From assembly GCA_024707265.1 (NCBI GenBank), contig JANQAB010000004.1, positions 310,001-374,000 of the forward strand: a stretch of 64,000 nt of DNA. The letters are read 5' to 3'. Positions 9,697 to 18,902 of this stretch are shown piece after piece. The position numbers and the translations under genes were made by a program. This DNA is from Sporocytophaga sp. (GTDB taxonomy: Bacteria > Bacteroidota > Bacteroidia > Cytophagales > Cytophagaceae). The notes under the pieces are model-generated. The model ran no database searches, was not told the origin of the DNA, and saw only the letters and a program-made list of their open reading frames with translations. Position 1 is the first letter of the stretch; every line of letters begins with the position of its first letter.

Positions 9697-9787
9697 AGTA
9701 CACCTATTATAAATAAAGTCTATTGTGTGAATGCCTTCTTGACTTTTAAAGTGTTTTAATTGGCTTTTATTAAACTATTTTTATTAC

Positions 9788-10921
9788 ATGGATATAAATG
9801 TTTTGTCTAAATTTTTCATAGAAAAAATATCCAGCATTAACGAGTATAAGGAGAATATTACAGAGGTTATTGTAAGACCTGAAATTTGTGATAGCTATGG
9901 AAGGCCTTATTTTCGGACTTATGTAGATATTAAGCACAATTTTATGCTTCCATTTAAACCAAGACACGAATATTCTGAAAATGATCATAAGAATTATAGA
10001 GCTTACTTATCTCTTAATGGATATAGCAATACAAACGGTGAACAGTTTGTTTCCGGACAATTAACAGACAATAATTATTTAAGGGATCTCCAAAAAAACT
10101 TTGATTTATATAAAACCGCTACTGCTTTTTTCTGCGAGCTTTTTAAAAGAGTTTTAAATGATTCAAATATAGAATTAACTATTATATCTACTCGGGATTT
10201 GCCGCATGAAAAATATTTAGATAATTTTCTTTATAAACTTGATTATTCAAAGAGCGCATTTTATCAGATTTTCGGCGAAGGTATAGAAGAAAAAGTGTCT
10301 ACTGACCTCTATTTGCAAGAGCTTGATATTAGTCGTAATTCTTCAGACAATAGAAATGATTATATTTTACTAGAGAGTGATCTTAAAATTATTTTTGAAG
10401 GAGAGTATTATGTTGCAGTTATTAAAAAGTTTCAGTTGAAATTTATTAAGGATTATAAAGATATTCGCTATTTCAATATATATGAAGTATATGAAATATT
10501 TCAAAGTGGTCAAATTAATAATGAAAAGAGTAAGAAGTTTCTGGAAGAAAAAATCAAAACTCATGTAGCGAGTATTAATGCAGATATAGAAAAGAAGGAA
10601 AAGCTATTGAAATCACTGCCAGTTAAAATGGGAGATATTTTAATTTGTAAAAAATCTTGGGGTAGCAATGAATTGATGCTGGTTAAATTACTCGAAATTG
10701 ATCTTTCTTATAGAGTTGATCTAAAGTGCCAATTTATTAAAGCTGATTTAAAAGTTGGTTTGCAGAAAAAAAATGTTGAAATGAAGGATGTTCTTTATGT
10801 ATTGTCTGAAAGTGAGTATAACAATCTTACTCAGAAGTCAGCATTAAAAAATTCTGCTGCAATTATCAGATGGGGGGCAAAGAATTTAAAACCTTTAAAT
10901 CAGATTAAGGGTAAAAGGTAA
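9788..10921 (+). CDS. Protein of unknown function paired with a PD-(D/E)XK nuclease
   Basis: 377 residues, strongly AT-rich. No signal peptide or membrane helix. The N-terminal half contains HNFMLPFKPRHEYSENDHKN and the middle a stretch of charged helices (NEKSKKFLEEKIKTHVASIN) that may form a short coiled coil; residues 275-350 look like a small beta domain (KMGDILICKKSWGSNELMLV). I recognise no domain. It sits 29 bases before the nuclease at 10951 in the same direction and is bracketed by MNT-HEPN and Mrr, so a defence-related partner role is plausible but unproven. Confidence 0.7.
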   Translation: MDINVLSKFFIEKISSINEYKENITEVIVRPEICDSYGRPYFRTYVDIKHNFMLPFKPRHEYSENDHKNYRAYLSLNGYSNTNGEQFVSGQLTDNNYLRDLQKNFDLYKTATAFFCELFKRVLNDSNIELTIISTRDLPHEKYLDNFLYKLDYSKSAFYQIFGEGIEEKVSTDLYLQELDISRNSSDNRNDYILLESDLKIIFEGEYYVAVIKKFQLKFIKDYKDIRYFNIYEVYEIFQSGQINNEKSKKFLEEKIKTHVASINADIEKKEKLLKSLPVKMGDILICKKSWGSNELMLVKLLEIDLSYRVDLKCQFIKADLKVGLQKKNVEMKDVLYVLSESEYNNLTQKSALKNSAAIIRWGAKNLKPLNQIKGKR

Positions 10922-10950
10922 AATGATGAATTTTTTAACTAAGTATAATT

Positions 10951-12145
10951 ATGAACTCAAATCAAATTGAGCAGTTTTATAAAGATATTTTATCTGATCC
11001 TGACTTTGACAAATTAAGTTTGCTTATTAAACAACCTAATATTTTTTCAGCTCTCAAGATTACTAATTATGAAATTAGACATTCAAATTTTCTTTCATGG
11101 TTATTAGATCCCAATGAAACGCATGGCTTAGGTGATCTATTTTTGACGCGAATATTAAGAGATTTATTTCTTGATCAAAAGTCTAAAGGGGTATCTATTG
11201 TTGATATTCCCCGAATAGATTTAAGGAAAGCTAATATTTACAGAGAATGGAATAATATTGATATTGTAGTTGAAACTGAAAAATTTGTTATTGCAATTGA
11301 AAATAAATTTGAGTCGGGAGAGCATAGCAATCAATTGGATAAATATAAAAAGATTATACATACTCATTTCCCCAATCATTCTAAGGTTTTTGTTTTTCTA
11401 AGTGCATATGGGATTACATCTTCAGATCCTGATTCATACATTGATTTTTCGTATGAAAGAATAGTCGAAATTTTAGAAGGAATAATGGCTGTATATTCTT
11501 CAACATTAAGTACCTCAGTAAAAACCTATATTCAAGATTATATAACAAGTATTAAGATGAATGTAACTAACAATAGTGAAGCAAATGAACTTGCAAGAAA
11601 AGTATACTTGAATCATAAAGATCTTTTCGAGTTTATAATTCAAAATAAACCAGATAAAGCAAGTGAACTCAGGAAATATTTTTGAAGCTAAAGGTGCGTT
11701 GTCGGGGTGGCGAGAAGGGTCGTCGAACAAAGGATATGTAAGATTTTTAACTCCAGCACTGGATGAAATTATTCCTAAAGGACATGGCTCTATTGGGTGG
11801 TCAAAACAAGAAGCTTTTTTGTTTGAAATTGATTATTTGTGGACCAAAAATAAGATAAAATTTTACTGTACAATTTCTCCAGGGAATGAAAAGGCTCGTG
11901 CCATTCTTAAGCCAGCCTTAATGTCGGTTCAAGGAGCAACTGAGCCCTATGGGGAAAAATGGTTGAGCTTTTTTATAACTCATGAGCCATTTAGAATTGA
12001 TGATTTATCAACTGATGATGATAAAAAGATAAATGAAATTTTAGATAAACTTTGGCCTAAAATAACTGAGATTGTTAAAAAAGTTGAAGAGGCTATTTTA
12101 AAAGTCAAAGATTCCCTTCAAGAAGTTAATCTTATTGAACGTTGA
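10951..12145 (+). CDS. PD-(D/E)XK nuclease superfamily protein, probable frameshift
   Basis: Two overlapping reading frames form one protein. The first (10951-11685) has the nuclease core: EIRHSNFLSWLLDPNETHGL near the N-terminus, then Asp104 in WNNIDIVVE and Glu117-Asn-Lys119 in VIAIENKFESGEHSNQLDKY, the D...ExK signature. The second frame (to 12145) carries the C-terminal half (NKGYVRFLTPALDEIIPKG, GWSKQEAFLFEIDYL) that normally follows in this family. Removing one T from the T run at 11679-11683 joins them as LRKYFEAKGALSGWREG. As written the protein stops at residue 244. The total of about 398 residues is typical of such nucleases. It follows the unknown gene at 9788 by 29 bases. Confidence 0.75.
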
Positions 12146-12232
12146 GAGAGGAATTTTTTAAGTTCTAATTTGAAATTACAATATTCATAATTTTATATAA
12201 TCTAGAAGATAGAAGAAGAGCAAATAATTTTT

Positions 12233-13147
12233 ATGGCAATACCAGATTTTCAAAGCATAATGCTTCCTTTTCTTAAACTCATCGGAGACGGCAAGGAACA
12301 TTCTATTCGTGAAATGATTGATAAACTATCTCTGCATTTTCATTTGACGGAGGATGAGAAGAAGCAATTATTGGCAAGTGGCCTTCAGCCAGTATTTGAA
12401 AACAGGGTTGGATGGACGAGAACCCATTTGAAAAAGGCTGGTTTGCTGGAATCACCAAGAAGGTCCATTATTAGAATAACAGATCGTGGGAAAGACTTAT
12501 TAAAGAGCAATCCGTCGCTGGTAAATATGTCTTTGCTAAAACAGTATCCTGAATATTTGGAGTTCATCGGAGCAACTTCACCATCTACGGATCAAAATAC
12601 AACCATTGAACTAACTGAAAATAAGAATACTCCACAAGATACATTGGACTATGCTTATCAAAAGTTGAGAAAGACGCTTGCTCAGGATTTGCTAGTCAAG
12701 ATCAAGGCAATGCCGGCTTCATTTTTTGAGGGATTAGTAGTGAAGTTGTTGGTGAAAATGGGGTACGGAGGATCTTTAAAGGATGCAGGCTCTCAAACTC
12801 GTCTTACAAAAGATGAAGGCATAGATGGGGTTATCAAAGAAGATAAATTAGGTTTGGATATTATATATATTCAAGCAAAGCGTTGGGATAATACTACCAT
12901 TGGTAGGCCTGAAATTCAGAAATTCGTAGGGGCATTGGCTGGTCAGGGAGCAAAGAAAGGAGTATTCATAACAACATCAACCTTTACCGCAGACGCACGA
13001 GAATACGTTCCAAGAAATGAAACCAAAATTGTATTAATTGATGGAGTTGAGCTGGCTCAATATATGATTGATTATAATCTGGGAGTTTCCGTTAAGTCTA
13101 CCTATGAGTTAAAGGAAATTGATTCTGATTTTTTTGATGCGGAGTAA
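12233..13147 (+). CDS. mrr: Mrr-type restriction endonuclease (type IV)
   Basis: 304 residues, the usual length for Mrr. The N-terminal 90 residues form a winged-helix DNA-binding domain (Mrr_N: GDGKEHSIREMIDKLSLHF... WTRTHLKKAGLLESPRR). The C-terminal catalytic domain shows Glu166 in ASFFEGLVVKLLVKMGYGG, Asp198 in TKDEGIDGV and Gln214-Ala-Lys216 in DIIYIQAKRW, the Mrr variant of PD-(D/E)XK. KKGVFITTSTFTADAREY is the expected C-terminal strand region. Mrr enzymes cut DNA carrying certain methylation. The gene has its own spacing from both neighbours and lies just upstream of the type I system. Confidence 0.9.
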   Translation: MAIPDFQSIMLPFLKLIGDGKEHSIREMIDKLSLHFHLTEDEKKQLLASGLQPVFENRVGWTRTHLKKAGLLESPRRSIIRITDRGKDLLKSNPSLVNMSLLKQYPEYLEFIGATSPSTDQNTTIELTENKNTPQDTLDYAYQKLRKTLAQDLLVKIKAMPASFFEGLVVKLLVKMGYGGSLKDAGSQTRLTKDEGIDGVIKEDKLGLDIIYIQAKRWDNTTIGRPEIQKFVGALAGQGAKKGVFITTSTFTADAREYVPRNETKIVLIDGVELAQYMIDYNLGVSVKSTYELKEIDSDFFDAE

Positions 13148-13297
13148 ATCTGTTTTTTATGGGGTAGTAATTAATAAATAAGGATAGTTTGTTGTTAAAT
13201 AGTTGATATATAGTGTTTTTTAGTTTTGTTGCGTAGAACAATATATTTGAGTTTTGTAGTTTGTAGAGTTTGTACTTAATATTTTTTGTATAAATTG

Positions 13298-13327
13298 TTG
13301 TGTTTTGAATTACTTTTTATAACTTTG
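13298..13327 (+). promoter_or_regulatory. Bacteroidota-type promoter of the type I R-M operon
   Basis: TTG at 13298-13300, 19 bases, then TAACTTTG at 13320-13327, which matches the Bacteroidota consensus TTG-N19-TAnnTTTG. It lies 25 bases before the first gene of the operon, in a 200-base stretch unusually rich in T and G. Confidence 0.65.
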
Positions 13328-13351
13328 TAGAGTTCTTACAAAAGAAAAAAA

Positions 13352-13918
13352 TTGAAAAAAACTTTAGGGGAAATCTCAACTATTCAAACAGGAATTTTTG
13401 CTAAGACTGCTTCTGAGGGGGAAATTGTCTATCTGCAGGCTAAGGATTTTGACGAATTGGGGCAATTAAACTCCGTTCTCCATCCTAATCTAAAAGGGGA
13501 TAATCTTACTCAAAAGCATTTGCTTGGACACGGAGATATTCTGTTTGCAGCCAAAGGCTCAAAAAATTTTGCGACTTGGTATGAAAGTAAAAATCCTCCT
13601 GCAGTAGCCTCAACTTCATTTTTTGTGATTCGCATACAAGAACAATTTAAAGGTGAAATAATGCCTGAGTTTTTAGTATGGTTTATTAATCATCCAAAAT
13701 CACAGCAATTCCTAAAGGGACAAGCAATCGGCACGGCCATTGTCTCCATTTCGAAAGCTGTACTGGAAGAATTGGAAATTTTGATTCCCGACTTACAAAC
13801 GCAAAGTGCTATTTTAAAAATAACTCAACTAAGGAACAATGAAAAAAGCTTAAAGCAGCAAATTGAAATCCTTAGAGAAAAACAAATTCAACAACAAATC
13901 ATCAACGCAATAAAGTAA
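13352..13918 (+). CDS. Half-size type I restriction specificity (S) subunit-like protein
   Basis: 188 residues from a TTG start. It contains a single target-recognition domain (LGEISTIQTGIFAKTASEG at the start; GTAIVSISKAVLEELEILIP, the standard end of a TRD) followed by a coiled-coil spacer (RNNEKSLKQQIEILREKQIQ). A full S subunit has two TRDs, so this is half of one. Half S subunits can work as dimers or mix with a full one. It is first in the operon, six bases before hsdM. A second, full-length S gene lies downstream at 16903. Confidence 0.75.
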   Translation: MKKTLGEISTIQTGIFAKTASEGEIVYLQAKDFDELGQLNSVLHPNLKGDNLTQKHLLGHGDILFAAKGSKNFATWYESKNPPAVASTSFFVIRIQEQFKGEIMPEFLVWFINHPKSQQFLKGQAIGTAIVSISKAVLEELEILIPDLQTQSAILKITQLRNNEKSLKQQIEILREKQIQQQIINAIK

Positions 13919-13923
13919 ATACC

Positions 13924-15489
13924 ATGGCTAAAATAAGTCAAAAAGATATTAATGATGCTGTCTGGAAAGCTTGTGATACATTCCGTGGCAGCATTGATCC
14001 CAGTGTTTATAAGGACTATGTGCTTACAATGCTTTTTATTAAATATTTAAGTGATGTGCACGATGATAAGTTTGATTCTTATTTGCAAAAATATAAAGGA
14101 GATAAAGATAGAGCCAAACGTGCCATGCAACATGAGCGTTTTGTTGTACCGGAGCATAGTCATTTCAACTTTCTGTACGAGCATAGAAACGAAGTAAATA
14201 TTGGTGAGTTGATTGATGTTGCTTTAGAAGACTTGGAAGAAGCAAATCGTGAAAAATTGTATAGTGAAGACGGGGCAGGAATATTCCAGAATATTAATTT
14301 CAATAGCAGCGTATTGGGTGATACGAAGGATAAAAACACCAGGCTTAAAAACCTTCTTCTTGATTTTAATAAAGAAAGTTTAGATCTACGGCCTTCCCAC
14401 CTTCAAGGGAATGATATCATTGGCGGTGCATACATGTTCCTGATAGAGAACTTTGCAAGTGATGCGGGAAAAAAGGCTGGTGAATTTTTTACACCTAAGG
14501 AAGTGTCTACGTTAATTGCAAAACTTACCAAATCTGCCCCTGGTTCACGTATATGCGATCCCACTTGTGGTTCAGCCTCTCTATTAATTAAGGCAGGAGA
14601 AGAAGTCGGTTCTGATAATTTTTCACTTTATGGACAGGAAGCCAATGGCAGTACATGGGCTTTGGCCGTGATGAATATGTTTCTACATGGGTTTGACAAT
14701 GCTACTATTCGTTGGGGAGATACTATTCGAAACCCTAAGCTGAAAGAAGGCGATGCATTGATGAAATTCGATACTGTTGTGGCTAACCCTCCGTTTTCGC
14801 TTGATAAATGGGGTAAGGTAGAAGATAAGGACGGGGAGAAGACTGTAGTTTCCTATGACCCGGAAACAGACAAATATAACCGCTTCTGGAGAGGTGTGCC
14901 CCCTAAAAGTAAAGGGGACTGGGCTTTTATCAGCCATATGATTGAAACCACTTATGAGGGAAAAGGAAAAGTGGGTGTAGTTGTACCACATGGTGTATTG
15001 TTCCGTGGTAGCAGCGAAGGAAAGATAAGACAGAAAACGATTGATGAGAATTTACTGGAAGCTGTAATTGGTTTACCTGCGAACTTGTTTTTTGGTACGG
15101 GTATTCCTGCTGCGATTTTAATCTTCAATAAAGGTAAAGGCAAAAACAAAAATGTACTGTTTATTGATGCCAGCAAGCATTATGAAAGTGCTAAAAATCA
15201 AAACAGACTGCGGAGTTCTGATATAGAACATATTGTCAAGACCTACAGAGACTTCAATGGTGGCAAACTTAAAGCTGGTATTGTGGAGGATAAATATAGC
15301 TATGTAGCAACCTTTGAAGAGATTCAGGAAAACGAATTTAATCTTAACATACCCCGCTATGTAGATACATTTGAAGAAGAAGCAGAGGTGGATATTAACG
15401 CAGTGCAAGAAGAAATTGACAGACTGGAAGGTGAGTTGAAAACTGTGCAGAAAGAATTGAATAAATATCTTAAAGAATTAATGGGTTAG
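13924..15489 (+). CDS. hsdM: Type I restriction-modification DNA methyltransferase HsdM
   Basis: 521 residues. The N-terminal helical domain (WKACDTFRGSIDPSVYKDYV) is typical of HsdM. The methyltransferase domain shows GEFFTPKEVSTLIAKL (187-202), the SAM-binding motif Asp212-Pro-Thr-Cys-Gly-Ser-Ala and the catalytic Asn288-Pro-Pro-Phe291 of N6-adenine methylases. The C-terminus ends in a coiled coil that docks on the S subunit. It methylates adenine to protect the host DNA from the HsdR nuclease. It lies between the half S gene and fic in one transcript. Confidence 0.95.
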   Translation: MAKISQKDINDAVWKACDTFRGSIDPSVYKDYVLTMLFIKYLSDVHDDKFDSYLQKYKGDKDRAKRAMQHERFVVPEHSHFNFLYEHRNEVNIGELIDVALEDLEEANREKLYSEDGAGIFQNINFNSSVLGDTKDKNTRLKNLLLDFNKESLDLRPSHLQGNDIIGGAYMFLIENFASDAGKKAGEFFTPKEVSTLIAKLTKSAPGSRICDPTCGSASLLIKAGEEVGSDNFSLYGQEANGSTWALAVMNMFLHGFDNATIRWGDTIRNPKLKEGDALMKFDTVVANPPFSLDKWGKVEDKDGEKTVVSYDPETDKYNRFWRGVPPKSKGDWAFISHMIETTYEGKGKVGVVVPHGVLFRGSSEGKIRQKTIDENLLEAVIGLPANLFFGTGIPAAILIFNKGKGKNKNVLFIDASKHYESAKNQNRLRSSDIEHIVKTYRDFNGGKLKAGIVEDKYSYVATFEEIQENEFNLNIPRYVDTFEEEAEVDINAVQEEIDRLEGELKTVQKELNKYLKELMG

Positions 15490-15508
15490 TCTGATATATA
15501 AAATAAGC

Positions 15509-16903
15509 ATGATGAAACTTACGGAGATATTGCATACGATAGATGAGAATCAAAAGAAAATCACTTCTTATGGTACTTTTAATTTTGATATTCTTAAAAA
15601 GATTAACTACAAGTTACGCTTAGACTGGAATTACTTTTCTAATCGTATGGAAGGGGGAACGCTTACAAAAGAGGAAACCCGGAGTGTAATGGTGGGTAAT
15701 ATCGACGTAAGTGGAAAACCCATTAAGGATGTATTTGAAATGAAAGGCCATGATACCATTGTTCGTGAGGTATTGCGAATGAGCAAAGGTGAAGCTCGTT
15801 TATCAGAAAGGAGAATTCGGGATATTCATAAGGCTATTATGTATGAGGAAGATGCTGATAGGGTTAAGGAAATCGGAAATTGGAAATCTTATGCGAATGA
15901 AATCATCACTTACCAGAATGAGAAAATTAATTTTACATCTCCAGGGAAAGTAGCTGAAGAAATTCATGACCTGCTTAATAGAACGAATGCTTATTTTGAT
16001 AAATTTTTTAAAGGTGAAATAATGCTACATCCTGTTGCGATGATTAGTCAGTTTCATATAGATTATTTAATGATACATCCATTTTATGATGGGAATGGAA
16101 GAACTGCAAGGATTTTGACGAATATACTTTTACTGGCTTGCGGATATCCTGTCATTATTATTAAAGATGAAGCTAAAAAAAGCTATTATCAACTGTTAGC
16201 TGATGTTCAGGCTTATGGAGGAGAATCTGATTTGTTTTATGAGTTCATCGGGCAACGAATTTTAGAGACACAGAAAATTGTATTAGATGCCTTAGCAGGT
16301 AAACCTATTGATGAGCCTGGTGATCTCGATAAAAAGATTGCGTTACTTGAAAAAGAATTGGAGGCTATTGATCCTAATGATGAGGTAAAGATTCGATTAA
16401 ATGCAGACTTTTTTTCTCAAATGTTAAATACCTGGGTGGGTGATTTGATTAAAAAGGCAATTCCTGAAATTCAAAAATTTAACAAGTTTTTTACTGGCAC
16501 CAAACATAATATAAGTCTGAACACTGGAGGATATGTTCCATTTGTTAATGAGTCTTCTGATGAAATTATTGAAAGATTGAATTCAGAATTTCTAAGCAAT
16601 AAGTCTGACGCTGTTTCACTTGGAACGAGTCTAGTTTTCAATACGCTTTATGGTACGCTTATAAAAGGTGGCTTAAAGACATTTGGTTGTAATTACAGCA
16701 TCGAGATCAAATTTGATCAGATAAAATATGAAGTGTATGTTGATGAATTTTCAGAAAACAATCTTCGTAAACAAACCAAGCTTTATGAACGTCTGCTTCA
16801 TAATCCTTTAACTGAAAGTGAAATGACAGGCATTGTAAATAAGCTGACAAATGCTATTTATGAGCATATTGATTATAATACAAAGAAAAATGGATTGAGG
16901 TAA
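15509..16903 (+). CDS. fic: Fic family protein (AMP transferase fold)
   Basis: 464 residues. The active-site loop His190-Pro-Phe-Tyr-Asp-Gly-Asn-Gly-Arg-Thr-Ala-Arg201 matches the Fic consensus HPFx(D/E)GNGRxxR exactly. An N-terminal inhibitory motif Ser44-Asn-Arg-Met-Glu48-Gly49 matches [S/T]xxxE[G/N], so it is probably self-inhibited (class II). A C-terminal extension of about 200 residues carries no motif I recognise. Fic enzymes usually add AMP to hydroxyl side chains of target proteins. The gene sits inside the type I operon between hsdM and hsdS, and its stop overlaps the hsdS start (TAATG), so the products are likely made together. The target is unknown. Confidence 0.9.
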   Translation: MMKLTEILHTIDENQKKITSYGTFNFDILKKINYKLRLDWNYFSNRMEGGTLTKEETRSVMVGNIDVSGKPIKDVFEMKGHDTIVREVLRMSKGEARLSERRIRDIHKAIMYEEDADRVKEIGNWKSYANEIITYQNEKINFTSPGKVAEEIHDLLNRTNAYFDKFFKGEIMLHPVAMISQFHIDYLMIHPFYDGNGRTARILTNILLLACGYPVIIIKDEAKKSYYQLLADVQAYGGESDLFYEFIGQRILETQKIVLDALAGKPIDEPGDLDKKIALLEKELEAIDPNDEVKIRLNADFFSQMLNTWVGDLIKKAIPEIQKFNKFFTGTKHNISLNTGGYVPFVNESSDEIIERLNSEFLSNKSDAVSLGTSLVFNTLYGTLIKGGLKTFGCNYSIEIKFDQIKYEVYVDEFSENNLRKQTKLYERLLHNPLTESEMTGIVNKLTNAIYEHIDYNTKKNGLR

Positions 16904-18045
16904 TGACACAAGGGCAAACAGGAAACTCTAAAATTCCAGGAGGTTGGAAAATACAAAGGCTTGGGGAAGTATGCAGCACGTTTAAAAGTGGAAATGGAAT
17001 CACTTCAGAAAATATTTTTGAAGATGGAGAATATGCAGTATATGGTGGGAATGGCCTCCGGGGATATACTAAAAATTATACACATGATGGAAATTATTTT
17101 TTAATAGGAAGACAAGGTGCATTATGTGGAAATATAGTAAGAGTTACAGGTAAAAATTATATATCTGAGCATGCAATTGCTGTTCAGACCAATAATGAAA
17201 ATGATAATTCATTTCTTGCATATAAACTTGAATTCCAAAATTTAAATAGACTTTCTGAATCTTCAGCCCAACCTGGTTTATCTGTAGAGAAATTGGTAAG
17301 AATTAAAATTCTTTTACCTCCACTTGTTGAACAAAAGGCAATAGCCCACATTCTCAGTTTGATGGACAATGTAATAAATGTCAACAATCAATTAATTGCT
17401 CAAAAAGAACTCCGAAAGAAATGGTTGATGCAAAATTTGCTTACAGGTAGGAAAAGGTTGAAGGGGTTTAGTGGGGAGTGGAAGAAATTAGGAGCAGGTG
17501 AAGTTTTTAAAAGTGTAACCCTAAAAGGATTTGAAAACGAAGAATTACTTTCTGCAACACAAGACAGAGGTATAATTCCGAGATCTATGTTGGAAGGTAG
17601 AGTTACTATGCCCGAAGGATCAACCACTGGGTATAAACTTGTTGAACCGGGCGATTTTGTAATTAGCCTCCGATCATTTCAAGGAGGTTTGGAGTATTCA
17701 TATTACAGAGGAATAGTTAGCCCAGCCTATATCGTTTTGAAGCCTAAAATTCAGATAGATGAAGAATTTTATAAGCAATATTATAAATCTTCCGAATTTA
17801 TAGGAAGATTAGCAATTGCAGTAATTGGTATTCGAGATGGAAAACAAATCAGCTATGATGATTTTTGCACAGTTAAAATTCCTTACCCATCACTCGAAGA
17901 GCAAACAGCCATAGCTAAAGTATTGCAAACCGCTGATAAAGAACTTCAACTTTTAAAGAGGAAAAGTTGTCAACTAAAAGAACAGAAAAAGTGGATGACT
18001 CAGATGTTGATGACAGGGAAAAAGAGATTGGCCATTAAAAAATAA
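16903..18045 (+). CDS. hsdS: Type I restriction specificity subunit HsdS
   Basis: 380 residues with two target-recognition domains, each ending in the usual coiled-coil spacer: RLGEVCSTFKSGNGITSENI with PPLVEQKAIAHILSLMD, and WKKLGAGEVFKSVTLKGFEN with PYPSLEEQTAIAKVLQTAD. The two halves set the two parts of the bipartite DNA target and join HsdM and HsdR. The start codon overlaps the fic stop by one base, and dinD starts six bases after its end. This full-length S gene coexists with the half S gene at 13352. Confidence 0.92.
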   Translation: MTQGQTGNSKIPGGWKIQRLGEVCSTFKSGNGITSENIFEDGEYAVYGGNGLRGYTKNYTHDGNYFLIGRQGALCGNIVRVTGKNYISEHAIAVQTNNENDNSFLAYKLEFQNLNRLSESSAQPGLSVEKLVRIKILLPPLVEQKAIAHILSLMDNVINVNNQLIAQKELRKKWLMQNLLTGRKRLKGFSGEWKKLGAGEVFKSVTLKGFENEELLSATQDRGIIPRSMLEGRVTMPEGSTTGYKLVEPGDFVISLRSFQGGLEYSYYRGIVSPAYIVLKPKIQIDEEFYKQYYKSSEFIGRLAIAVIGIRDGKQISYDDFCTVKIPYPSLEEQTAIAKVLQTADKELQLLKRKSCQLKEQKKWMTQMLMTGKKRLAIKK

Positions 18046-18050
18046 ACAAG

Positions 18051-18902
18051 ATGAAAACAGAAGAAATAAAACAACTTGTGGCTCAATTTGAATCTGCCGC
18101 ATCAGAACTGGAAGGCGTTGAATGTTGGAGTGCCAGAGAATTGCAGGAATTGCTTGGATACACAAAATGGGAAAATTTTTTTAAAGTTATAGAAAAAGCA
18201 AAAGAAGCATGTAAAAATGCAGGTGAGGAAGAAATTTATCATTTTCCTGACGTCAGGAAAACGATCCCCATGCCCAAAGGCGCTGAAAAAGAAATAGATG
18301 ATATAGCACTTACACGCTATGCCTGCTATCTGGTAGCTCAAAATGGAGATAGCCGTAAGCCTGAAATTTCATTTGCTCAAAACTACTTTGCAGTTCAAAC
18401 ACGTAAGGCTGAGATTATTGAGCAGCGTATGCTTGAATATGAAAGAGTAAAAGCAAGGGAAAAGCTCAGTCAGACGGAAAGACAGCTTTCTGGTATTTTA
18501 TTCGAAAGAGGTGTGGATAATAAAGGATTTGGTATCATTCGGTCAAAAGGTGATCAAGCCCTCTTTAGATTAAATACCCAATCACTCAAAAAGAAGATGG
18601 GAATTCCTGATAGCAAACCGCTAGCTGATTTTCTTCCTACAATCAGCATTAAAGCCAAAGATCTTGCTGCCGAGATGACAAGTTTAAATGTTCAGAATAA
18701 AGACTTGAAAGGACACAATCCTATAGAAAAAGAACATGTAGATAATAGTTCTGCCGTTAGGAAAATGCTACTTGATCGGGGGATACAACCTGAAAATCTT
18801 CCAGCGGCAGAAGATGTAAAGAAAATACAACGAAAGCTTGACGGAGATGATAAGAAAGTATTGAAAGAATCGAAATCGGCAAAAGGAAAAAAGAAAAAGT
18901 AA
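18051..18902 (+). CDS. dinD: DinD-like DNA-damage-inducible protein
   Basis: 283 residues, close to E. coli DinD in size. The N-terminal BRO-like region LEGVECWSARELQELLGYTK and the stretch DIALTRYACYLVAQNGDSRKP are characteristic, followed by EIISFAQ-type helices and a C-terminal lysine-rich tail (SKSAKGKKKK). E. coli DinD is SOS-induced and blocks RecA strand exchange. No LexA box is visible before it, and it lies within the operon between hsdS and hsdR, overlapping the hsdR start (TAATG). DinD genes are often found in type I operons; the reason is not known. Confidence 0.88.
   Translation: MKTEEIKQLVAQFESAASELEGVECWSARELQELLGYTKWENFFKVIEKAKEACKNAGEEEIYHFPDVRKTIPMPKGAEKEIDDIALTRYACYLVAQNGDSRKPEISFAQNYFAVQTRKAEIIEQRMLEYERVKAREKLSQTERQLSGILFERGVDNKGFGIIRSKGDQALFRLNTQSLKKKMGIPDSKPLADFLPTISIKAKDLAAEMTSLNVQNKDLKGHNPIEKEHVDNSSAVRKMLLDRGIQPENLPAAEDVKKIQRKLDGDDKKVLKESKSAKGKKKK

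Noticed and set aside
11663-12145. Separate gene downstream of the PD-(D/E)XK protein
   Set aside because: It is the C-terminal half of the same protein family, shifted by one T.
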